A DNA stretch of 19,174 nt from an uncultured Anaerolineaceae bacterium (GTDB taxonomy: Bacteria > Chloroflexota > Anaerolineae > Promineifilales > Promineifilaceae): positions 1 to 19,174 of the forward strand of contig CALBTC010000112.1 in the NCBI GenBank assembly GCA_937967805.1, given 5' to 3'. Below, in pieces: positions 8,214 through 14,264 of this stretch. How positions within the stretch are numbered: position 1 is the stretch's first letter; each line of letters opens with the position of its first letter. The notes under the pieces were generated by a model. That model searched no databases. It was not told the DNA's origin and was given only the letters and a program-made list of their open reading frames with translations. Made by a program: the position numbers and the translations under genes.

Positions 8214-8249
8214 TCAGAATCAATTACGTAGTTACGACAAGATAAACTA

Positions 8250-8858
8250 ATGAACGAACCAACCACAAGACGAGACCCCGACCAAACCCGCGCCCGCATT
8301 CTGGACGCGGCGCTAAACATCTTCGCCAACAAGGGATATTACAACACCCGCATGGATGAAATTGTCGACGAATCCCAAACGTCCAAAGGGTCGATCTACT
8401 TCCACTTCCCCAACAAGGAACGGCTTTTCCTGGCGCTGGTGGACCAGTTTGCCGATTTGCTGGAGCGGCGCGTCACCGAAGCCATCCAGCAGGAAGAAGT
8501 GGGCATCAACCGGGTGCGGGTGGCGCTGGAAACCTGCCTGACCACCTTTGGCAAATACCGCCGACCGGCCAAGCTGCTGCTGGTGCAGGCGGTCGGCCTG
8601 GGCACAACGTTTGAAAACAAGCGCAACGAGGTCAACGACCGCTTTGCCGACCTCATCGCCACCTATTTGCAGGAAGCGATTGGCGTGGGCGACATTCCGC
8701 CAACCGACGTGGAGGTAGTTTCCTACGCCTGGATGGGGGCGATTTATGGCGTAATCATTCGCTGGGTCTACACGGGCGAACCGGAGCCGCGGCGGATCAT
8801 GGACTCTTTGCTGCCGGTACTGTTGAGGAGTGTGGGGTTTGAAACAACAACAAGTTGA
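8250..8858 (+). CDS. TetR/AcrR family transcriptional regulator
   Basis: A 202-residue repressor-type regulator. The N-terminal DNA-binding domain covers about residues 13-60: TRARILDAALNIFANKGYY, then TRMDEIVDESQTSKGSIYFHFPNKERL, which is the canonical TetR helix-turn-helix. The C-terminal ligand domain (about 65-195) is all-helical and not assignable to a ligand. The stop codon lies inside the menF coding start region (overlap of 20-29 bases), so tetR and menF must be co-transcribed. Inference: it represses its own operon, including the menaquinone genes, from the palindrome 36 bases upstream and may also affect the divergent aminotransferase. Alternative: the men genes merely follow it by read-through. 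Confidence 0.93.
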   Translation: MNEPTTRRDPDQTRARILDAALNIFANKGYYNTRMDEIVDESQTSKGSIYFHFPNKERLFLALVDQFADLLERRVTEAIQQEEVGINRVRVALETCLTTFGKYRRPAKLLLVQAVGLGTTFENKRNEVNDRFADLIATYLQEAIGVGDIPPTDVEVVSYAWMGAIYGVIIRWVYTGEPEPRRIMDSLLPVLLRSVGFETTTS

Positions 8859-10248
8859 GCCGGTGGACACATTCGCCGAAATGCCTGCGGAAAACGGCCG
8901 TCTTCTTTCAGTTTCCATGCCGGCGCCGGGGGTGGATACGGCCGTTTTCCTGCAGCAGGCGCTCGGCCAGGAACGGTTCTTCTGGTCAGCAGCCAATGGC
9001 GGGCTGACGCTGGCCGGGTTTGGCATCGCCGCCGACCTGTTTGCCTGGGGCCGTGAGCGTTTCACCCAGATTCAACGGCAGGCCCGCGAGCTGTTCGCCA
9101 ACGCCGTCATCCACGATGAAGAGCAACCGCTGGCCGGACCGCGCCTCTTTGGCGGCTTTGCCTTCAGCAACGACTTTACGCCGGACAACACCTGGTCTAT
9201 CCACTATCCGGCCCAGTTCATCCTGCCGCACTACCAGCTATCCCAACAAAACGGTGAATCCTGGCTGACGCTCAACGCCATCCTGCCCGAAGATGAATCG
9301 CCGGAAACGATTTTGCCAGAACTCCAGGCGGCGCTGGCGGCAAGGCTAGAATTTTTAACGCAGAGGCGCGGAGGCGCAGAGGGGGAAAGTCTAGATGCCA
9401 GGAGCAAAACGCGGCCTGAGCGAATTAACTACCCGATGACCTATGAAGATTGGCAGAAGATGATTCGCCAGGCAACGAAGACGATGCGCGGCGGGCCGCT
9501 GAACAAGGTGGTGCTGTCCCGCGTTTGCGAGATACGGTATGGGCAGAAGGTGGATGTGGATGGGGCGCTGGCTTACCTGAATGACACGTACCCGGACTGT
9601 TACCGCTTTTTGTTTGAGCCACGGCCGTTTCACGCCTTTTATGGTGCCACGCCGGAGCTGATTGTGGGGGTGAACGGCCGTTCCCTGCAAACCATGGGGC
9701 TGGCCGGCTCCATCGGCCGGGGGAAAACGCCGGCCAAAGATGAAGCCCTGGCCCAGGAACTCCTCAACTCCGCCAAAAACCAGCACGAGCACGCCCTCGT
9801 CGTCGAATCAATTCGGCGGCGGCTGGCCCCATTAACCAGTGAATTAACCATTCCAAAACAGCCCAGTATCCTCCAACTGGGTTATATTCAACATTTATTC
9901 ACTCCGATTCACGCCACACTCAAACAGGCCGACGGCGTCCTGCCCATCCTGCAAACCCTGCACCCCACCCCGGCGCTGGGCGGCCAGCCGCGCGAGCTGG
10001 CCATGCCCTTCATCAGCCAGGCAGAACCGGTGCCGCGCGGCTGGTACGGTGCGCCCGTCGGCTGGCTGGACCACAATCTCGACGGCGCGTTCAGCGTGGC
10101 CATTCGCTCCGCCATCTCCCAGGACCGTCGCGTCTGGCTCTACGCCGGTGCCGGCATCGTCGCCGACTCTGACCCGCAAGCCGAATGGGAAGAAACGGCA
10201 TTGAAGTTTCGGCCGATGCTGAATGCGTTGGGAATGGTTAATGGTTAA
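8839..10248 (+). CDS. menF: Isochorismate synthase (menaquinone biosynthesis)
   Basis: Converts chorismate to isochorismate, the first committed menaquinone step; Mg-dependent, cytoplasmic. The chorismate-binding domain is complete: KVVLSR with the presumed general-base Lys, GLAGSIGRG, KNQHEHALVVESIRRRL, LHPTPALGG and YAGAGIV. Start: the frame is open from a GTG at 8830, but a TTG at 8839 has GAGGAG eight bases upstream and fits better; both overlap tetR. Counting from 8839 gives 469 residues, longer than E. coli MenF (about 430). Part of the excess is an in-frame octad repeat (9353-9388; residues LTQRRGGAEGES) between the N-terminal and catalytic domains. The last codons (GMVNG, stop) are made by the heptad array that begins the next cassette, so the native C-terminus has probably been rewritten. 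Confidence 0.92.
   Translation: MKQQQVEPVDTFAEMPAENGRLLSVSMPAPGVDTAVFLQQALGQERFFWSAANGGLTLAGFGIAADLFAWGRERFTQIQRQARELFANAVIHDEEQPLAGPRLFGGFAFSNDFTPDNTWSIHYPAQFILPHYQLSQQNGESWLTLNAILPEDESPETILPELQAALAARLEFLTQRRGGAEGESLDARSKTRPERINYPMTYEDWQKMIRQATKTMRGGPLNKVVLSRVCEIRYGQKVDVDGALAYLNDTYPDCYRFLFEPRPFHAFYGATPELIVGVNGRSLQTMGLAGSIGRGKTPAKDEALAQELLNSAKNQHEHALVVESIRRRLAPLTSELTIPKQPSILQLGYIQHLFTPIHATLKQADGVLPILQTLHPTPALGGQPRELAMPFISQAEPVPRGWYGAPVGWLDHNLDGAFSVAIRSAISQDRRVWLYAGAGIVADSDPQAEWEETALKFRPMLNALGMVNG
9353..9388. repeat. Octad repeat inside menF (CGCAGAGG x3)
   Basis: Three consecutive 8-bp units at 9359-9382: CGCAGAGG, CGCGGAGG, CGCAGAGG, preceded by TTTTTAA. It is a single-arm copy of the octad family; no complementary arm is present nearby. 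It is read in frame as LTQRRGGAEGES and lies between the amino-terminal domain and the chorismate-binding core, where extra residues should be tolerated. Confidence 0.8.
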
Positions 10249-10684
10249 TGGTTAATGAAGTGAAGGGAGGTTTTTCGATGGCCAAAGGTCAGGATATTGA
10301 GGACAGGTTGATCGCGTTTGCAGTAAGAATTGTGATGCTGTGTGATAATTTACCACATTCGCGCGTGGGAAATCATTTTGCGGGGCAGTTGCTGCGCAGC
10401 GGCACGACACCCGCCGCTCATTATGTCGAAGCCAGAAATGCAGAAAGCAACCGGGATTTCATCCACAAGATGAAACTCGGTCTGAAAGAAATGAACGAAT
10501 CCAGAATCTGGCCCCGCATCTTGATGGAAGCCAATATCATGCCGGCAGTTCGCCTTCAAGAATTGCACGAAGAATGTGAACAACTATGCCGAATTTTTGG
10601 TGCCAGTATCAGCACCGTCAAATCAAAACAGTCTCCAAAAAATGACCGATAACCATTTACCATTAACAATTAACCATTTTCCAT
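10234..10684. mobile_element. Putative heptad-flanked cassette carrying a four-helix-bundle ORF
   Basis: The left end is three exact ATGGTTA units (10234-10254); the right end is five TAACCAT-type units (TAACCAT, TTACCAT, TAACAAT, TAACCAT, TTTCCAT; 10650-10684), which is the inverse orientation. Between them lies only the S23/IVP-type gene. The left array forms the end of menF and the right array forms the start of MenD (residues about 4-14), so the cassette abuts both genes without a spare base. The same five-plus-five inverted arrangement with a 27-bp spacer is found in menE. No transposase and no target-site duplication could be identified; calling it mobile is inference from architecture. 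Confidence 0.5.
10278..10652 (+). CDS. Four-helix-bundle protein (S23 / 23S rRNA intervening-sequence protein family)
   Basis: A 124-residue all-helical protein of the family first seen in 23S rRNA intervening sequences and related to the Avd proteins of diversity-generating retroelements. Family hallmarks: DIEDRLIAFAVRIVMLCDNLP at the start, QLLRSGTTPAAHYVEARNAES (37-57), and the helix DFIHKMKLGLKEMNESRIW (60-78). Start set at ATG 10278, with GGGAGG seven bases upstream; an ATG at 10248 in frame is read from the heptad array and has no SD. The stop overlaps the menD start by 11 bases. The biochemical role is not established for the family; it forms oligomers and is basic in Avd. It has no obvious link to menaquinone, which supports insertion into the operon. 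Confidence 0.88.
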   Translation: MAKGQDIEDRLIAFAVRIVMLCDNLPHSRVGNHFAGQLLRSGTTPAAHYVEARNAESNRDFIHKMKLGLKEMNESRIWPRILMEANIMPAVRLQELHEECEQLCRIFGASISTVKSKQSPKNDR

Positions 10685-12567
10685 TCAAAAATCCCAACTT
10701 GCGCCTGGCAGCACTATTTGTGGATGGCTTGGCGCAGGCGGGGTTAACGGCCGTTATCATTTCCCCCGGTTCGCGTTCTACACCTCTGACGCTGGCGTTT
10801 GCGGCACATCCGCAAATTGAAACGTTTGTCCATTTGGATGAACGCGGCGCCGGTTTTTTTGCTCTGGGGATGGCGATTGCCGACGACAGGCCGGTGGCGC
10901 TGGTGTGTACATCGGGAACGGCCGTAACAAACTACCTGCCCGCCATCGTCGAAGCCCAAATGAGCCAGGTACCGCTGCTCATCCTAACCGGCGACCGCCC
11001 GCACGAGCTGCGCCACAGCGGGGCCAACCAGACCATCGACCAGGTAAAGATTTTTGGCGACCAGGTGCTGTGGTCGGTCGATATGCCGCTGCCGCAAGCC
11101 AATCCGCCTGAAGTGGCGCTGCGCCATGTGCAGACAACGGCCGTTCGCGCCACCGCCACCGCCAATGGCCTGCGCAAAGGGCCGGTGCACGTTAATTTTC
11201 CGTTTCGCAAGCCGCTGGAGCCAGAAGTGAGTGAAAAGTGGCAAGTGAAAAGCGAGAAGTCATTCACAATTCACAAGCAACCAGAGGTTGCCCACAATCT
11301 CACAATTCACAATTTTGAACACGGCACCCTGCTTCCTACATCTGATCAGCTTGAATGGCTCACGGCTGTATTCAGCCAACACCGCCACGGCCTCATTGTC
11401 TGTGGACCGCGCTGCCCCGGCGGCGATTTTCCACAAGCGGTTACCGCCCTGGCACGGCATACCGGCTACCCCATTTTGGTCGATCCTGTTTCCGGCGTTC
11501 GATTTTTTAACCGCAAAGACGCAGAGAGCGCAAAGAAAAAATCTGCAGTGAACATGGTTCGCCAATCTGCGGATAATTTCATCATCAGCGACTATGAGAC
11601 CTTTCTGCAGAACGATCCGGGCTGGCCGGAGCCGGAGATGATTGTGCGCTTTGGCGCGGTGCCGACCAGCAAATGGCTCAACGCCTACCTGGATAAAATC
11701 CGCCCGGCTGTGCGGCTGCACATTCGCGAAAACGGCGTGTGGACTGATGATAGTCATCGCACAACCCACTTTTTGCAGTTGAATGAAACGGCCGTTTGCC
11801 AACAACTCAGCCAAATATTACCGCAGCGGGACAATACCGCCTGGATTAACACAGTCATCCAAACCGAGCAAGCCACCCAATCTGCCTTGCAAACCGCCCT
11901 GGCCGACAAGCTGTTCGACGGCGCGATTGTGGCCGATGTGGTAGAGCTGATTCCAGAAGACAGCATCCTGTTTATGGGTAACAGCTCCCCAATTCGGCAT
12001 CTGGACCAATACGGCCGTGCCCTGCCCAAGCAGCTCAACGCCTACGCCAACCGGGGCGCCAGCGGCATCGACGGCAACCTGGCCACCGCCCTGGGGATGT
12101 ACGCCGCCAGCGGCCAGCCGCTGGTTGCCGTGGTGGGCGACATCACCTTCTTCCACGACATCAACAGTCTGCATTTGATAAAAGAATTAACGCAGAGGCG
12201 CAGAGACGCAGAGAAAAAACAAAAAAACGCCGCGTCCTCCCCGTCTCTGCGGTTAAATCAAAACATCACAATTGTGCTGCTGCACAACGACGGCGGCAGT
12301 ATCTTCAACCGGCTGCCCATTGCCCAAATCGAGCCGCCCTTCACCGAGCTGTTCCTCACCCCCCACGGCCTCGATTTTGAGCCGGTCTGCCGCATGTTTG
12401 GCCTGGAGTACGTCCGTGCCGACAGCCGCGACGCCTTCCGCACCGCCTTCACTGCCAGCGTGCAGGACCCCGTCCCCCGCGTCATCGCCGTCCACACCAA
12501 CAACCAGCAAGATGAGGCCATCCGCAGAAAAATTAACAAGGTCGTCCTGACGAAATTGAAGGAGTAA
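10642..12567 (+). CDS. menD: SEPHCHC synthase, MenD, with in-frame repeat insertions
   Basis: Thiamine-diphosphate enzyme that joins isochorismate with 2-oxoglutarate to give SEPHCHC. ATG 10642 chosen; an upstream ATG in frame at 10576 lies inside the S23 gene. No SD is visible. Seen: ISPGSRSTPLTLAF (40-53), catalytic Glu67 in LDERGAG, TSGTAVTNYLPAIVEA, NRGASGIDG (470-478), and the ThDP/Mg motif from GD (499-500) to NDG (549-551). Length is 641 residues against 556 in E. coli. The surplus maps to three insertions: about 195-226 (heptads), about 288-313 (CGCAAAG and AATCTGC units), and about 515-541 (octads, within the ThDP motif). The N-terminal residues 4-14 are also repeat-derived. All catalytic motifs remain in frame, so I treat it as functional. 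Confidence 0.92.
   Translation: MTDNHLPLTINHFPFKNPNLRLAALFVDGLAQAGLTAVIISPGSRSTPLTLAFAAHPQIETFVHLDERGAGFFALGMAIADDRPVALVCTSGTAVTNYLPAIVEAQMSQVPLLILTGDRPHELRHSGANQTIDQVKIFGDQVLWSVDMPLPQANPPEVALRHVQTTAVRATATANGLRKGPVHVNFPFRKPLEPEVSEKWQVKSEKSFTIHKQPEVAHNLTIHNFEHGTLLPTSDQLEWLTAVFSQHRHGLIVCGPRCPGGDFPQAVTALARHTGYPILVDPVSGVRFFNRKDAESAKKKSAVNMVRQSADNFIISDYETFLQNDPGWPEPEMIVRFGAVPTSKWLNAYLDKIRPAVRLHIRENGVWTDDSHRTTHFLQLNETAVCQQLSQILPQRDNTAWINTVIQTEQATQSALQTALADKLFDGAIVADVVELIPEDSILFMGNSSPIRHLDQYGRALPKQLNAYANRGASGIDGNLATALGMYAASGQPLVAVVGDITFFHDINSLHLIKELTQRRRDAEKKQKNAASSPSLRLNQNITIVLLHNDGGSIFNRLPIAQIEPPFTELFLTPHGLDFEPVCRMFGLEYVRADSRDAFRTAFTASVQDPVPRVIAVHTNNQQDEAIRRKINKVVLTKLKE
11224..11318. repeat. Heptad arrays inside menD (GTGAAAA and TTCACAA types)
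   Basis: Left part: GAAGTGA, GTGAAAA, GTGGCAA, GTGAAAA, GCGAGAA at strict 7-bp spacing (11224-11258). Then two ATTCACA units (11262-11275) and a second block of CACAAT-type units up to 11318. Together they encode about 30 residues (EVSEKWQVKSEKSFTIHKQ and onward) between the N-terminal Pyr domain and the central domain of MenD, a linker position. Confidence 0.75.
11505..11576. repeat. CGCAAAG/CGCAGAG repeat and AATCTGC repeat inside menD
   Basis: TTTTTAAC is followed by 8-bp units CGCAAAGA, CGCAGAGA and GCGCAAAG from 11512, then by AATCTGC units at about 11540 and 11564 ending in GGATAA, as in the ACAGAT-type intergenic family. It encodes FFNRKDAESAKKKSAVNMVRQSADN, inside the central domain of MenD, after DPVSGVR and before DYETFLQ, which are the normal flanking MenD segments. 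Confidence 0.7.
12187..12256. repeat. Paired octad repeat inside the ThDP motif of menD
   Basis: Left arm CGCAGAGG, CGCAGAGA, CGCAGAGA (12191-12214); right arm carries TCTCTGCG at 12244-12251 then GTTAA, complementary to the left end TTAACGCAGAG. Read in frame as ELTQRRRDAEKKQKNAASS and onward to NQN. It separates the GD and ND-G halves of the MenD ThDP/magnesium motif. Confidence 0.8.
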
Positions 12568-12596
12568 TTGAGCAATTGGGTAATTGAACAGCCCAT

Positions 12597-12631
12597 TAAC
12601 AATTAACCATTTACAATTTACTATTAACCAT
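12597..12631. repeat. Five heptads directly before the menE start codon
   Basis: TAACAAT, TAACCAT, TTACAAT, TTACTAT, TAACCAT at exact 7-bp spacing, ending one base before the menE ATG. A looser AATTG-spaced stretch (about 12566-12585) precedes it. This array fills the place where a Shine-Dalgarno sequence should be. Confidence 0.85.
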
Positions 12632-12632
12632 T

Positions 12633-14246
12633 ATGCGCGATTGGCTACACGAACAAGCAACCGTTTCTCCACAAAAACTGGCCCTCATCATCGGTGAGCA
12701 GCGCTGGACCTACGCTGAGCTCAACCAGTTGGTCAACGCTGTCTGCACCAGATTAATGCGCGAAGGCATACAGCCAGGCGATTTTGTCGCTGTCCTGCTG
12801 CCCAACGGTCTGCCGTACGTCTGCCTGGTCCACGCCCTGGCCCGGCTCGGTGCCATTCTTGTCCCCCTCAACACCCGCCTCACCCCCGCCGAACTGCGCT
12901 GGCAGCTGGAACACGTCGGGGTCAAATTGCTGCTGGTTGGTGAGGATTCTGCCGAGAGCACCGAAGAATGGTTAATTGTTAATTGTAAATTACTAAGGGT
13001 TAATGAATCGTGGCTGCAAGCTACCCCATTAACCATTAACCATTTACCATTTAATATTAACCATTATCAATCTGTCGTTTTCACCTCCGGCACGTCCGGC
13101 AGGCCCAAGGGTGTGCTGCTCACTTTCGCCAACCATTTTTGGAGCGCCACTGCCTCGGCCTACCGGCTGGGAATTGACCCAAACGACATCTGGCTGAGCA
13201 TCCTGCCCCTGTACCATGTGGGCGGGCTGGCTGTCCTGTTTCGCAGCGCCTTGTACGGCACGGCCGTTTCCCTCCACCCCCGCTTTGACCTGCCAGCCAT
13301 CAACCATGATCTCGACACAAACCCCATCACCCTCATCTCCCTGGTGCCCACGATGCTGCACCGCCTGCTGCCAAGCCGCACCTCCTGGCCCGCCAGCCTG
13401 CGCCTCATCCTCCTCGGCGGTGCCGCCGCCACGCCGGAGCTGGTGCAGCGGGCCAATGCGCTGCCACGATCGGTGAACGGTAATCTGTATTCAGTAATCA
13501 GTGATCAGTCTTCAGTAGCCAGTGATGAATCATTAACCATTAACAATTTACCATTAACCATTAACCATTCGCCACCTCTGGTGGCGCCAACCTACGGCCT
13601 CACCGAAGCCGCCTCCCAGGTAGCCACCATGCTGCCCGCCGCCGCCGCGCGCAAGCCGGGCAGCGTGGGCAAACCGCTGCTGTTTACCGGCGTCAAAATT
13701 GTGGATGAGGAAGGGGTGGAACGGCCGTCCAACGAAATTGGCGAAATTGTGGTGACGGGACCAACGGTGATGGCCGGTTATTTTGATAAAAAAATTCACC
13801 GCGGAGAACACAGGGAAAAGAAAAACTCCGCGTCCTCCGCGCTCTCCGCGGTTAATCCTTCTATTCACACCGGCGATTTGGGCTACCTGGATGCCGACGG
13901 CGACCTCTGGATTGTGCAGCGGCGCAGCGATTTGATTGTGAGCGGCGGGGAGAACGTGTACCCGGCGGAAGTGGAGGCAGTGTTGAGAGGGCATACGGCC
14001 GTAACCGAAGCGTGTGTCGTGGGCATTCCCGATGCAGAATGGGGGCAGCGGGTGGTGGCGATGGTGCAGGTGGCAAAAGACGAGACCGTCTCCCCCGATG
14101 ATCTCATCACTTTTTGCCGCCAACATCTGGCCGGCTACAAAATTCCCCGGTACATCCAGTTGGTGGAGCAACTTCCGCTAACGGCTTCAGGGAAAATCGG
14201 CCGTAAACAAGTTAAAAAAACATTGCTCACAATCTTTTCTTCTTGA
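12633..14246 (+). CDS. menE: o-Succinylbenzoate-CoA ligase, MenE, with in-frame repeat insertions
   Basis: ANL-superfamily ligase that activates o-succinylbenzoate with ATP and CoA. Core motifs: FTSGTSGRPKG (150-160), TYGLTE (320-325), HTGDLGYLDADGDLWI (412-427), RRSDLIVSGGENVYPAEVE (430-448) and the C-terminal LPLTASGKIGRK with catalytic Lys521. The ATG follows a heptad array and has no SD, so translation may depend on coupling from menD or on leaderless-like entry. It has 537 residues versus 451 in E. coli MenE; the surplus is three repeat-derived segments at about 112-145, 283-313 and 386-410. The first is just before the P-loop-like motif, the second just before TYGLTE, the third just before HTGDLG, all at surface-loop positions in the family fold. 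Assigned as MenE rather than another acyl-CoA ligase because of the menF-menD context. Confidence 0.9.
   Translation: MRDWLHEQATVSPQKLALIIGEQRWTYAELNQLVNAVCTRLMREGIQPGDFVAVLLPNGLPYVCLVHALARLGAILVPLNTRLTPAELRWQLEHVGVKLLLVGEDSAESTEEWLIVNCKLLRVNESWLQATPLTINHLPFNINHYQSVVFTSGTSGRPKGVLLTFANHFWSATASAYRLGIDPNDIWLSILPLYHVGGLAVLFRSALYGTAVSLHPRFDLPAINHDLDTNPITLISLVPTMLHRLLPSRTSWPASLRLILLGGAAATPELVQRANALPRSVNGNLYSVISDQSSVASDESLTINNLPLTINHSPPLVAPTYGLTEAASQVATMLPAAAARKPGSVGKPLLFTGVKIVDEEGVERPSNEIGEIVVTGPTVMAGYFDKKIHRGEHREKKNSASSALSAVNPSIHTGDLGYLDADGDLWIVQRRSDLIVSGGENVYPAEVEAVLRGHTAVTEACVVGIPDAEWGQRVVAMVQVAKDETVSPDDLITFCRQHLAGYKIPRYIQLVEQLPLTASGKIGRKQVKKTLLTIFSS
12968..13064. repeat. Inverted 5+5 heptad element inside menE
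   Basis: The left array has five units at 12968-13002 (ATGGTTA, ATTGTTA, ATTGTAA, ATTACTA, AGGGTTA). The right array has five complementary-type units at 13030-13064 (TAACCAT, TAACCAT, TTACCAT, TTAATAT, TAACCAT), with a 27-bp spacer. Total 97 bp. It is read in frame as WLIVNCKLLRVNESWLQAT and onward to INH. Its ends match those of the cassette at 10234-10684. Confidence 0.85.
13491..13568. repeat. Two adjoining heptad arrays of different type inside menE
   Basis: Five TCAGTRA-type units (TCAGTAA, TCAGTGA, TCAGTCT, TCAGTAG, CCAGTGA; 13491-13525), eight intervening bases, then five TAACCAT-type units (TAACCAT, TAACAAT, TTACCAT, TAACCAT, TAACCAT; 13534-13568). Both are in the same phase of MenE and give SVISDQSSVASDESLTINN and following residues. 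Confidence 0.85.
13795..13855. repeat. CCGCGGAG/CTCCGCGG palindrome inside menE
   Basis: A perfect 10-bp inverted repeat ACCGCGGAGA (13798-13807) and TCTCCGCGGT (13843-13852); the right arm is built of 9-bp CTCCGCG units. Read in frame as IHRGEHREKKNSASSALSAV just before HTGDLG. A GC-rich relative of the CGCAGAG octad family. Confidence 0.8.
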
Positions 14247-14264
14247 TAGCGAGAGTCTGACATA

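Noticed and set aside
8313..9065. Minus-strand 250-codon frame opposite tetR and menF
   Set aside because: Antisense to two genes with clear family motifs; no SD or recognisable domain.
10576..10641. Upstream ATG extension of menD
   Set aside because: Those 22 codons lie wholly in the S23-family gene in another frame and MenD proteins normally begin close to the LRLAALFVDGL segment.
12968..13568. CRISPR-like reading of the repeated ATTAACCAT blocks
   Set aside because: Units are 7 bp in direct contact, there are no unique spacers of constant size, and the blocks lie within a coding frame.
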